Source: Acanthosoma haemorrhoidale (lineage: Eukaryota > Arthropoda > Insecta > Hemiptera > Acanthosomatidae). From it: a DNA stretch of 64,000 bases. Below, in pieces: positions 10,836 through 23,400 of this stretch; the stretch's first letter is position 1; each line of letters begins with the position of its first letter. A program made the translations under genes and the position numbers. The DNA is taken from contig OV884011.1 of NCBI GenBank assembly GCA_930367205.1, forward strand, positions 141,853,937 through 141,917,936, read 5' to 3'. The notes beneath the pieces were generated by a model, which ran no database searches, was not told the DNA's origin, and was given only the letters and a program-made list of their open reading frames with translations.

Positions 10836-12154
10836 TTATGGATTTTGTTTAACGGGGATAAGGTAGGAGACAAGATTTGTAAGAAGGGAAATGAGAGGGG
10901 TAATTAGGGTTCTGAATTCTGTAAGGAATGATGTTAATAGGCTAGTGAGATCTGAAGAGCTTGGAGGTGAAGGAATATGCGAGATGTGTGGTTGAGGATG
11001 GGATTGGGTTTGCTGGTTGGCGGGATGAGCGGAATGCTGGGGAAGAGATACTTGCGGACGAGAAGTGGGCAGTGCCTGTGACTGCTCTCTGTTCCGAACG
11101 GCATCAGCAAAAGAGACAGAAGGCCTCAAATTTCTGGTGGGGGCGCTTCTTGAGCTACCTGTTACTGGCTTCTCTTCTTCTGGCCGGCGACGTTGCTCGC
11201 TCCTGGACTTGAGGATTCTATAGGCCTCACAGCCCTTGTAGTTGGCCGGATGGTCTTGCTGGCAGAGCACGCATACAGCAGGCGATTTTAGGGGCTTTTT
11301 GCTAAATTCGCTTCTGTGCTGCCCACTACACTTTACACACCTAGGAGGGTGGTGGCAATACGATTTTGTGTGCCCATATGCCTGACAATTATGGCATTGG
11401 ACGATGTCTCTATTGGGGTAAGGTTTTTCGACCTGTATTCTTGTGTAATACAGGGTTGTTAATTCATAAATTTTCTCCACGCGAGGTGTCCGCTCGAGAT
11501 CTACAAAAAATAACGGTAATGCCGTTTTAGTGGATTCGTTTTGTTGTCTGTCCTCACGTAAAACGTTGGTTATTTGCCGAACTTTGAACCCTAGAGCTGA
11601 TAGTTCGTCTTCAATTTCATCAGCTGGCGTGGTCGGGTGCAGATTTCTTATCACTACTCGAAGCGATCGTTCTTGTTTCAACTGGTATGTATGGAAGTCT
11701 GCATTGGTTTCTTCCAAATACTTAATGATCGCTCGATAGGTATCCGGAGTGTCTGGGGAAATTTTTGTATCCCGAGAGCGATTGAGGCACGTATATTTTC
11801 CGGTACCTACAACTTTGAGCATAATAGTTTGAAATTGCTAATATTCCTTACGAATATAGCAGGCGGCTTGGGCTGTGTTGGTGTTTGAATAACTTTCATG
11901 TCGTCAGGTTGGCTGTTTCTCAGTACCTCGAAGCTATTCGGTGTAAAGAATGGAGATTCTGCTACAGTTTCTTCTTTTGAAGTGCTGGCAAGTGGTGGTA
12001 GATCTTCCATAGAGCTGGCAGCAGATGAGTTTGTAGGGATGTTCCTATTTGAGCGTCTGGGTTTTCGCTTTACTGGCGACGTTGGTGGAGTTGGACCTAA
12101 GGACCTCGATCTTTTCTTTTTATTTTGTGATATTATCTGCTGATAAAATCTCAT
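10836..12154 (-). pseudogene. Jockey ORF1 (gag-like RNA-binding protein), one frame break
   Basis: ORF1 proteins of jockey elements bind the transcript and form the ribonucleoprotein. The frame opens at 12154 with MRFYQQIISQNKKKRSR. It breaks near 11810-11822 and continues to 10836. The second part holds the PRE_C2HC-type region, with VVIRNLHPTTPADEIEDEL and a tract of IQVEKPYPNRDIVQC. Next come the knuckles CHNCQAYGHTKSYC and C-x2-C-x3-H, then a CVLCQQDHPANYKGC knuckle. The proline-rich C-terminus ends at PVKQNP just before ORF2. Total length near 440 residues is normal for the clade. Confidence 0.85.
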
Positions 12155-12559
12155 TTTGTCATTAGCTAAGATTTTTGTTAGTTAAAAAAAAAAAGAAAAT
12201 AAATAAATAAAATACGTAGCGCCGGTGGGATTCCAGTGGCGAGTCACCGGTCTTGGCTCTGAGCCACCTATCAGGTCTGGCTCAGAACGGCTATGTATCG
12301 TGAACGACGGCTGATGCCTCAGTCAAGATGGCCGACTACTCTCTCCGATGTCACTATTATTTACACTTCACACCAATGTACTAGCGATCTACTCACTTAT
12401 TGAGGGCTCCCTCGTGGCCACCTCACTTAAGTTGCCAGTTGACACAATCCCAAAGACGAAAAAGGGTCTATAACGGTAGTTATCGGTATTGATTTGGAGA
12501 GCGATAGTTGTACGTGGTTGTTAATAGTAGCGCATGCGCAGAAACTCCGTAAAACATTA

Positions 12560-14295
12560 ACGATAATATCAGTTACCAAAAGATCAAATTTAAAAGCAAA
12601 AGTTTATTAGCATAAGGCTCAAGCTGATAATCTTCCGTCTTTAGTCAGTGATATTAAGTATTCTTGTTCTTCGTAATATTGTAAGGTCCCAATTTCCGCT
12701 GACAAGGGATTCCGTAGGTTTTGGAAAAAACAATGGTATATAAGTGGAATATATGGTAGCAGATCTACCATTTTTTTAAATCTCCTACCGGTTTGGCATT
12801 CCTAAATAACGACTCCAAGGGTATTTTATGTGATTGCAATGAGCTGTCCACTTTCACCGATTTTAAGTTTAAAATATGAAAATTCGCAGATTCGTATAAT
12901 GAATATTATAAGTATAATGATTATACTCTAAATGTTTCAAAACGATACTTCTCTTGTGAATTTATGATGATGATTGTATGGTACAAATACATTTTACGGA
13001 ATAATAAAGTCGTAAATCCTATAAATATACCCAATTCACTTAATTTTAATAGAGCCAGATTAGCGAAACCACAGTTATTTAATATAATTTGGTAAACGTA
13101 AAAGGTTACTAAATAATATACACATATATGCCAAATGTAATATTAATCTTCTTCAAGTCATCTTCCCATTTTACTGTTTCAGCATATTTACTGCTCAAAA
13201 CTGTAACAATAATATAAAGTTACGAGAATGCAGTTAAATTTAATTATATATAATAATAATAATATAAAAACATCGAACAAATCGTTTGAACAAACTAATT
13301 AATGCAGTAAATTGTGCATGTGGCTAGCTTTAGGCTAAAGATATTTCTAACGGAGCTTATTGCTAATGTGCACTAACTAAGCCTCAGCACATGGGGCCAA
13401 CAGCTTGCACAAGGGCCGTGGGAAAATTGGTTTTTTGTATGGCAAAGCTGCTAAAAAGTATTTTTAAACGGTCATTAGTTGTTGTGATTTTAATTCATTC
13501 TTCTATTCGTGAGCAGTAGCTAAGGAAACTTCAATAAACGAACGGATCACTAAATTGACGCGGAGGTCTGACAGCCACATCTAAACCAATTTTCATTCAA
13601 TTTTTTGAAAAAATGTTGTTTTGTAAAATAATATAGTTACGTTAGCTGTGAATGGAATTTAATTAGCAAATAAAAACAAAACAAAAATAAAGCCCCTCAG
13701 TCCTGAATTGACACCAAATACGTCCTTGTATAATTAAGTAAAAAAAAGACATGACAAATGAATGCAAAGGTCATTGATTACAATTAACATTAAATTTACT
13801 TTAACGTAATGTGCTGAAGTGTTTGAGTACAAAGTGCTTCTTTCATGAACACGGTTTATATTTTTGTTAAAAAATTTTCAACTTATTTCAAATGTACGAT
13901 ATCGCCTTTGTGATTTTCATTACTTTCCACTTTTTTTTATTCTCAATCTTCTCCTTATTTTTATGGTTTTATAGTTTTACTTTTCAAGTAGATATATAGA
14001 TTTTAATGATATGAATACTTTTGTTTACTCACGTTGTTGTTAACTACATTTTTGTTGACCAATACAAAATAAATAATACGTAATAGTATTTTTAAATTTA
14101 CAAAAATGTAAGGAAGAAGGTATGTTTGGTGCTTAATATTTCAACTATTTGCCCTTCGTGGCCTAAATGGGTAACTACTAAAATTTCTTATGCTCGTTTT
14201 TATTGAAATGCTTCACTGGTAGTAAAATAGTCACTATTGTTCTCCAGGATTAACTAATTTTCCATTTGACTAATTAATTAAATATTACATTTTAG
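12560..14295. other. AT-rich stretch upstream of gene 1; possible 5' leader exon
   Basis: Nothing is recognised with confidence. A strong donor-like site, GGAAGAAG followed by gtatgt at about 14119, could end a non-coding first exon of gene 1, since gene 1 exon A opens directly with ATG after its acceptor. No TATA or initiator can be assigned. Confidence 0.35.
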
Positions 14296-14466
14296 ATGAA
14301 ATTGAAAGAGGTTTCGAACAATTCGAAATTGAGAAGCATTATCAGAAGAATAATAGAAAACAAATGGTGGCTGACGAGAATTGAGACTGAGATAAAACAG
14401 AGAGGTATGCTGACGAAAAAAGGAGTAAGTGTCCTAGATTTTGACGGAGTTTATTTTACCTTGGAG
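14296..14466 (+). CDS. Gene 1 exon A (N-terminal helix)
   Basis: 171 nt, phase 0 at both ends, acceptor acattttag and donor GAG/gtgaac. It encodes 57 residues starting MKLKEVSNNSKLRSI and including IIENKWWLTRIETEI. The same-length exon of gene 2 (36381-36551) matches with KLRTIVRKLIENNWWL. Confidence 0.8.
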
Positions 14467-17400
14467 GTGAACATTTTATATATTTTTTCGTTTATTTAGT
14501 TCTGTGTTATTTATAGTCTTAATTTAAAAATAATGTGTGTCCTTCAAATTTAAATTGATACGATCCCACGGGAATGTTCCTTTTACTTTTATTTCACTAG
14601 CTTTTATGTATTTTAGTATCATCTTCATGTTGAGGTTGGAAACTTTTCAGACCACCCACAGGCGTCTGAGTACACATACTCATTTATTTCTTAACTATGC
14701 CGGGCATTCTCCTCTTTATCTTTTTTGTTAGTCAGAATTGAATTTATTTATTTTTAATTTGTTACCATTCATAGGAATCATGGTTTCAGAATAATTATTT
14801 TTTGTTATTCTGTTCTATTATTAGCTTGAACAGTTTGTTTAATTTATTTTAGCTATCAATCAATTATTTGAAAATGTTTCTTATTAGTGTAGGGATCTGC
14901 TTCAAAAGTTATTTTAGAAAGTGTGTAGTCAGTACAAGCCATGAAAAAATGTATTAATTAAGACAGCCTCCATAGTTTAGTGGTTAGCATACCTACACAG
15001 GTGGTCTGAAAAGTTTCCGATCTCAACATGAAGATGATAATAAAATACATAAAAGCTAGTGAAATAAAAGTAAAAGGAACATTCCCGTAGGATCGTATCA
15101 ATTTAAATTTGAAGGACACACTAGTTAGGCCGGAAACTTTTCAGACCACCCTAATTCTAGAAGTGAAGGCCAGGTTTCGATCCCCGGCTCGCCTGTAGCA
15201 TTTTTTCCTCGGGTCGAGGTTAACTCAGTCTCACGAGGATAAATAAGTAGCTACTTGGATCAATAATCAGTGAATCTGATTAAGAAATGAGAATTAAAGG
15301 GCAAAGTAACGCCTAGAGCACTATTGGCATTGATTAGAAAATAACACTATCACCTCAGCGCCACTTACGAACTACGACAACCGTTGCCAGGTCCTTCTTC
15401 TTGATGGGATTTGTTTTGTATGGAATCATAATATTATCATATTTGTAAGATGTTTTACGTACGGATACTTATTTTACATATTATACTATCATGATATATA
15501 TAGCTACGTCAGATTGACATGAGGTTAGAAAGTATTGGTCAGTTGTTATTGGTCAATATGTCAGTTTGTATGCAATATTTATTGTTTCAGGATATGCTCG
15601 TACTCATGTCCCCCTACAGAGAAAGGGAACTAGATGATGTCAAAGATATAGCACAAAAGGTGTCAGTTATGCCACCTTTCTCCCAGCACTCGTTGGTAAT
15701 TTGAAATTTGTTTTTTCACGTCTGTTTAAATTGTCAAGGTGTAAAGCTTGAAAAGTATTACTTGGGACAATTACGTCTCCATGTTTGTCTCTACTATGAT
15801 ACTTTACAAATGATGAGATAATTCTAAACCAGAGAGATGCAAAAAGTTATTCAATCTTGAGAGTTTAACGAAAACATTTATTTTTAACAAGATATAAAAT
15901 AACTGTTAAAACATAACTTTTATTTTATTTTTATGTTTAGCATAAAATTTTTTTTTATAAATCTTTATTTAAAAAGAAATCACAATTTACTCTAAAAGGG
16001 GAATAATTGTGATAATTGTTCTCAATGACACCATATTTATAACATTGCGTTCACTCTTTTATTTATGTGGTGTTTACAATATACATTCCTAGAAATAAAC
16101 TTTTAAATAAAAACTTGGAAATCTACTTTATCTAAATCTACTGCGACTGCAAGCACAAATTTGGACTTGATATTTTACACAAAATTCAACTTGAAAGTAA
16201 ATCAATTTATATTTGTCGGGTCGTCACGAGGGGGGTGCCTAGTTACCCTAGCCTTGGTGACGAAGTGAGGGTTGATTAAGTTTATAACCTGGACAATCGT
16301 TTCATGACGGTTTTACTATCTGACTCAATTTTTGATAGGTATTTGCCCCGACAATGCACTATGTTCAGGAGAAGAGGTATAGGGTAGGTAGGGTAGGTAG
16401 TTTGTGTGGTCTTGGAATGACCATGAATTCACACTCGGTATCAGAGGGTAGGCGAAATCCGTCCGAATCCCAAAGGCGAGTGTGAACTGGAGAGATGCAG
16501 ACTGAATCGCCGTGGGGAACACTGCTTGATAAGTATGCAGGGCCACGACAACCGTGTCCACTAGGGAGAGGTCTCTCCCAAGGAGGAGCTAGAATTATCG
16601 AGACGAAGACAGAGATTCCCACTAGGAAGGTCTGACAACGCCGGACTAAAACGTAGCGAGGTGAGGAGAGAGAAAGATGCAGAGGTTTTTCATAAAGAAG
16701 CAGCCAAGTTTCAGAGTTTCAAGCAGAGCAGCCACGAGCCAGTTATAGTTCCCAGGAGAATGATATACAGTCCCCAAACCGCCGGTCTTAAATACCCAGC
16801 TGGCTTCGTCAGTAGCCAATAAGGACCGCTTTTATTGTACCCAATGAGGTTTGAGTTTGTGGTTTCCTTTGTTCTCTGACAAAGAGACGTGAGCCGGGAA
16901 GGTCTCTCGACGGTTGGGTCTTCTACTACCTGCCCTGGCAGCTGGTGCACCAGCTCATATAACTAATTGGCTCCTAGCAGCATGTTTTATTGTTTACCAT
17001 TTACATTTGTTTACAATATATATGCAATAGTATAGGGTGATTTATCATATGTAGTTAGCGGTTGCTACAATATACATGAATGCCGTATGTTCATTTCCTC
17101 AATTTTACTTCTGAATGCATCAGGTAAGGCTACGGTGTCAATAGAAATAGAATTGAAATTTTTTGTTGTCATTATTTCTACTCTATGTGTTTATAAGGTT
17201 TCTTGTAATCATTAACTAATTCACATGAGGTTTATAGTATTAAAAAAAATATAAAAAATGAAAATTTTAGTTTTAGTTTAAAATAATTTTATTTCGCAAA
17301 AGGAAAAGTAAAACAAAGTCAAATTTAAAAAATATTAATAATACTTAAATATCGGGTCGGACCAACGGATGTGCTGGAAACCCTGTTGTAGGCGAATGAC

Positions 17401-20400
17401 CAAATCATCCCGACTTGAAGTAGTAGTTCGATATGTTACTGCGTCTGAAAATTCCGAAGAGAAATCGCAGGAATGCCTAGTGATGCCACACAAAACGAAC
17501 ATCTATAGTCGAAATGGAGAATTATGAGAAGAGTAGATGCGTTTGATACAGTTCTAGTGGGAACGGAGTAGCTTTTGGGAAGTAAAGAGCTCGGGCGACA
17601 AATTTTAAAGGCATTAAAGCCAGTGCAATGACATCAAAGAACATGTAGTTTATATAAAAACAAACAACATACAATGAATCATATATTATAAATTAAGTAG
17701 ATAAAAGGTTGGGTGAATATGTGCTTGCAAATCTGGTGCTTAGTGGAATGCATTGTTAAATATACAACTATTACCTAGCAACTGTAACAGGGGGAAATGG
17801 ATGTAGGAATTTTAAAGGATTTATTACTTAACATTTGGTTATCGTCCAAACGTAGACTTCTTTCTTCATTTTACTAAGTGAAACAAATTATGAGGTTGAC
17901 TCGACCTAACAACTCAAGAACAAAGCACTATCTCGTTCTATAAGCAAAATCAATATATTAAAATCCCCCTACCTAATTCGTATACGCAAATCGTTCCAAG
18001 GATCTATTAAAATCGAAGAAGTGGTGAAAATGTCAGAACAAGAATAGGTTTAGCTAAAATCTACTTCTAAAAACCCTTATATTTCATCACAATTATCTAT
18101 GGCCCTTTTATTGTAGCTTTCATTATAATAAGCATTCAAGAAATACTGAGAGGGTTGCAGTCATTCAAGGGTGAAAGTTCTGATCCACCTACTTACTTCT
18201 TCAACATCAGTGGCTTATATGTTGTTTCCCTTTTGTCTCAATATTATTTTTATGATTTTCTATTATTAGGTAGACACTCAAAAACTGATTCAGCGTGCGT
18301 CCCTTAGAGGTTACAAGAGAGGAGTAGAGCTCTTCCGTGCAGGTGATAACTCCCTGTCAGCCTATTTCATATTAAGCGGAGAGGCACATGTTACCCCAAT
18401 GGAGCGTGAAGGAGTTGTTAAGTCACCCAAACCTGTGTTTAAAGATAGAAAACCATCGGCAGACAAGGCAGCATCAGGTGTTCAGGTACTCAACCATGGC
18501 GATATGCTTGGATTTGACGAGATACTCACTGGCATTGAAAGAAACAGCACAGCAATAGTTGTGGGTTAGTCATTTAACTTCATAGAATTACTAAATCACA
18601 TTCACGAAATTTATTTGAATGCATGCATATATGTACATAAATATGAATTTTATTAATAATTTTTAATATTGGCTTTCTATGTGGACATTTGGAAATGTAA
18701 ATATTGAAAGTAAATTTGCAAATAGTTATTATAGTTTAAGTTGGAGTTTTCTGCACATGCGCCATTATTATAGTACCCGTCTACTTCAGCTCTTCATATT
18801 AACAACCATTACAATAGTTCATAGACTCTCATTACGTTTTAGAACTGTCTCAACTGGCCACTTATGTGAGCTATTCACGAGGGAGCCCTCAGTAAGTGAG
18901 TATTTACTTAACATACTCCCTCCGAGTGTGTTTTAAATTGTAACACACAGAGAAGTCGGCCATATTGGCCAGTCCCTGTTCGTGGTTCTCGTGGATTAAT
19001 TAATTAATGGATAAAAACATGCAGTAGACATCAACGTGAATAAGGCAACATTAGCCGAGCGCCACGGTCGCTATTTCTGGCGAAAATTTCATGAGTTTAA
19101 GTTTCCCCAAGAGCGCCTATTTTTTTATTTAAAATAAAATTAATTTATATAATATTAAATATTTAAATTTATGAAAAATGAGATTTTATCAGCAGCCGAT
19201 GTCTGAAAAAAAAAAAGATAAAGGTCTTTAGGGCCAACTCCGACTCCATCGCCTATGAAGCGAAAGGCCAGAAGATCAAATAGAAACTTTCCTCTAATAA
19301 ATTCATCTGCCACCAGCTCGATGGAAGACCTACCACCACAGGCCAGCACTTCAAAAGAAGAAACAGTTGACGAATCTCCATTCTTCACACCAAAAAGCTT
19401 CGAAGTTCAGAGAAATACCCCATCAGGAGGGTATGGAAGTTATCAAAACACCCACACAGCCCAAACCACCTCCAATATTCGTAAAAAATATTAGCAATGT
19501 CAAATTGGTGTGTATTCAATGAGTAAAATTGTAGGTACGGGAAAAAATACGTGCTTCAATTGGTCTCGGGATACGAAAATTTCCCCAGACACGCCCGATA
19601 CTTATCAGGCCATTATTAAGTATTTGGAAGAAACTAAAGTCGACTTCCATACTTATCAATTAAAGCAGGAAAGATCACTTCGAGTAGTGATCAGAAATCT
19701 GCACCCGACCACACCAGCTGATGAAATTGAAGACGAACTCTCAGCTCTTGGTTCCAAGTTCTCCAAATAACAAACTGCTCAGTGAGGATAGGCAACAAGG
19801 CAAAGTGAAAAACACCGCCACCATTGTTCTTTCTCGATTTAGAGGGAACACCAGGAGTGGAAAAAATCTACGAACTGACCCACCTATACACAAGAGTACA
19901 GATCGAAAAACCTTACCCCAAACGTGACATCGTTCAATGCCATAATTGCCAAGCATATGGGCACGAAATCGTACTGCCACCACCCCATCAGGTATGTAAA
20001 GTGTAGTGGGAAACACAAAAGTGAATTGTGCGAATCCCTGAAATCACCTGCTGTATGCATGCTCTGCCTGCAAGGTCATCCGGCCAACTACAAGAACGCT
20101 GAAGTCCAGGAGTGAACAACGTCGTCGGCCAGAAGAGGAGAAACTAGCAACAAGAAGTGGCCCAGCCCGAAATTTGGGGCCTTCAGGCTCTTTTGCTGTT
20201 GTGGTTTAAAACAGAGAGCAGTCACAGGCACTTGCCACTACTCGTCCGGAAGTTCCTTTTCCCCAGAATTCCTGTACAGAGTTCAGAACTCTAATTACCC
20301 CTCTCATTTCCCTTCTTACAAATCTTGTATCCTACCTTATCCCCATTAAACAAAATCCATAAGTGGATCCTTCCGACTCCATATCCATTCTCCCTTGGAA

Positions 20401-23400
20401 TGCGAATGGTGTCCGCACCCACACTAAGGAACGGACAGCGATTCTCCACGACGAGAAACCGGACGTACCTCTTATTACTGAAACAAGACTTACGAGTAAA
20501 CGACCGTTTACCGTTCGACAGTACCAGAATTATCAAACTGATCACCCGGATGGAAGAGCCCATGCAGGTCCCACTGGCATTGCCCATAACTCTATTTCCC
20601 ATCACATAGCTCCTTTGGTTGCACATGATTTACTTCAGTTCACTGCAGTGTCAATCAGCACCTTCACTTTCCCCCTCACTCTAGCATCAGTGTACTGCCC
20701 TCCCAATATTTGCGATTCCCAATTCATCTCCATTCTAGACTCCATCGGATATCGTTTCGTTGTGGATGGAGACTTTAATGTGAAGCACCAACATTGGGGG
20801 TCAAGATCCACGAATATACGAGAACGTGCTTTGTTGTCTGCACTCACACGGAAATCTCTCGTAACACAGCCACCTATTGCCCATCAGATCCCAACCGAAA
20901 TCCAGATCTCCTCTTCTACAATAGTTTAGGAACACTAAACTATTCACTCACCCGCCTCAATGACCTCTCCTCCGATCATAGCCGTTTATTATTAACCATT
21001 TCCCTAAAACCAATTCACAAAATGCCTACTCCTTCATTTATTAGGAGCTCAGTCGATTGGGACAACTCCGCCAGCTTCTTACAGATTCCGTAGACCTCAA
21101 AGTGTCCCTGAAAACATCCCAAGACCTAGACGATGCAGTGTATTCTTTCACTAATCTGATCCAGAGGTCGGCTTGGGTGGCATCGTCACCCCATCGTCAT
21201 CTAAAAATTCACAATCACAATCGTCTACATCAGAATCTCAAAGATCTAATCCAATCCAAACGCCGTTCCAGAATAGCGTGGCAAAGATGTCGACAACCTG
21301 CTGATCTCTCCTCTTACAATCGGTACTGCAGATTGGTAAAGCGGCTATATGGCATCCTTCCGTTGCGATTACTTCCATTCCCACATCTCCTCTCTGTCTA
21401 TTGGTCATAATTCTGTCGTGATGATGGGTCCTGGGCGGTATCGGATGGGGATAGGTCGGAGGAATTTGCTCTGCATCTTATCCATACTCTCACACCTCAA
21501 CTTTCTTATCAAAACCATACTCACAGCAAAACTGTTGAAGTTTTCCTCACTTCACCTATACCTCTGTCACTTCCACCAAAAGCCGGTAACCCCTCTGAGG
21601 TCAAATACCTTCTAAAAAACTTACCTTACCGAAAATCCCCTGGATATGATCTCCTTACTTCTCAAATTCTCAAACAAGTTCCTCCTAAAGTTGTATTCTT
21701 CCTAACCTGCATATATAATTGCATTATCCGAAAGAGGCACTTTCCTCACCCGTGGAAACATTCCCTTATTGTCATATTCGCCAAACCCAGTACGCCACCC
21801 TGATGCCTCATCTTACCGTCAAATCAGCCTACTCCCTGTTCTCTCAAAAATATTTGAGAAACTCCTACTAAAACGTCTACTTCCCATCGTTGAATCCAAA
21901 AACCTTTTTCCCACACACCAGTTTGGTTTCCGTCAACGGTATTCCACTGCTCAACAAGGCCTTCGCGTTTTTGATCACATCACCTCAGCCCTTGAAACCA
22001 AACAATATTGCACTGCTGCCTTTGTTGATGTAGCTCATGCTTTTGGCAGGGTTTGGCACGCAGGTTTGCTCTACAAGCTTAAAAGGTATTTACCACAGAC
22101 TCTTTTCCTAATCCTGCAGTCTTACCTTTCAAACCGCTCCTTCCAAGTCCGCTTTGTTATAGAATATTCTGACTACTATCCCATAAAAGCAGGAGTTCCA
22201 CAGGGCAGTGTCATGCGTCCCATCCTCGATAACCTATACACCACTGCTCTCCCCTCTACCCCCCATTACCTTCTTGGCCACATTTGCAGATTACACTACA
22301 GTCTTGTCATCCCACCCAGACCCCGATATAGCATCCCATAACCTTCGAAAACACCTTGATGAGATCGAGTATTGTTGCAACCATTGGTGGATCAATGTTA
22401 ATGAAGCAAAATGTTCCCACATTACCTTACCCTCTGTCGTAAGTCTTGTCCACTAGTTTAATTTAATTTCATTCCACTACCTGTATCCGAGACAGTGCGG
22501 TACTTTGGCTTCCATTTCCACAAACGAATGACCTGCAGCCCACACACGAGACTAAATAGACAAGAACCAAACATACGCTTTGGAAAACTGTACAGACTAC
22601 TTCAAAGGACATCCCATCACTCAATAGAAAATAAATTACTAATCTACAAAGTTATACTTAAGCTAATCTGGATATACGGAAAAGAGCTTTGGGGGAAATC
22701 AAAAAATTCAAACATCAAGTGTATCCAATCCTTTCAATCAAACGTCCTGAGAACAATAGTAAATGCCCCTATTATTCCTCATTACCTCATCAACAAAACC
22801 ATTCATAACGATCTTAATATACCCTACATTCTTGAACTCATCCCTTCCAAGTTCATAAAATTCCATAGTAACCTATCCAACCCCCCTATCATTGATTGCA
22901 CTGCAACACACATCCCTATAATTCTCCCCGGAGACTGAAACTGGCCTCGTGACCTACTATAAATGCGCGACCCTGGGATACCTGGAAATGACTAGTTTCT
23001 CTAATCATGTCCTAAGCCTATGTGGCTCTCGCGCTCTTCGTCAGCCTCCACTGGCTCGTATCTAGTGACGCGGCTGACGGAGAAGCGTGGGGACTCCGCT
23101 TCCTCTTTCGCATGCGAGGGAGGTGACAATCATGCGGATTTGGGAGGCCTCTTGGCTGTTTGTAACTATTGTATGAATGAGCGAGTGAATGATGAATTGT
23201 AAACATTTTATCAATGAGAAAATATTTCTCAGTTACTTATTACCTAATAAGGCAGATTGTAATTTTAGCACAACAAAGAAGTTATATACAATTCCCTTTA
23301 GTTTAAGTTGTTGAAAAACAGTTGTCAGGTTTTCATCACGTTTATTAAATGACAACATTTCGACAAACATGTGTAGGTCTGCTGATGCAGACTGACCGTC

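Larger units (their letters stand above)
8329..12547 (-). mobile_element. Near full-length jockey-clade retrotransposon (inactive), 12-bp TSD
   Basis: The element is 4219 bp, oriented 5' end at 12547 to 3' end at 8329. It is flanked by the perfect duplication CGTAAAACATTA (8317-8328 and 12548-12559). The order in sense is a 5' UTR with GCGCATGCGC near its start, ORF1 with zinc knuckles, ORF2 with endonuclease and reverse transcriptase, a 3' UTR, and a tail that is not poly-A but AT-rich (TTAAATAGTAGTAAATAGTAA). Compared with the copy at 18744 it has lost roughly 550 bp between the end of the RT domain and the 3' UTR (junction near 8770-8790). It has also lost a short N-terminal endonuclease segment. 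Confidence 0.9.
18744..23298 (+). mobile_element. Full-length jockey-clade retrotransposon (inactive), 12-bp TSD
   Basis: 4555 bp inserted in gene 1 intron C in the sense direction. It is flanked by the perfect duplication TAGTTTAAGTTG (18732-18743 and 23299-23310). It has a 5' UTR with a CACATGCGCC start, ORF1, ORF2 and a 3' UTR ending CAACAAAGAAG plus a short AT tail. It is the longest family member here and keeps the region that the copy at 8329 has deleted. Many frameshifts and stops show it is old. Confidence 0.9.
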
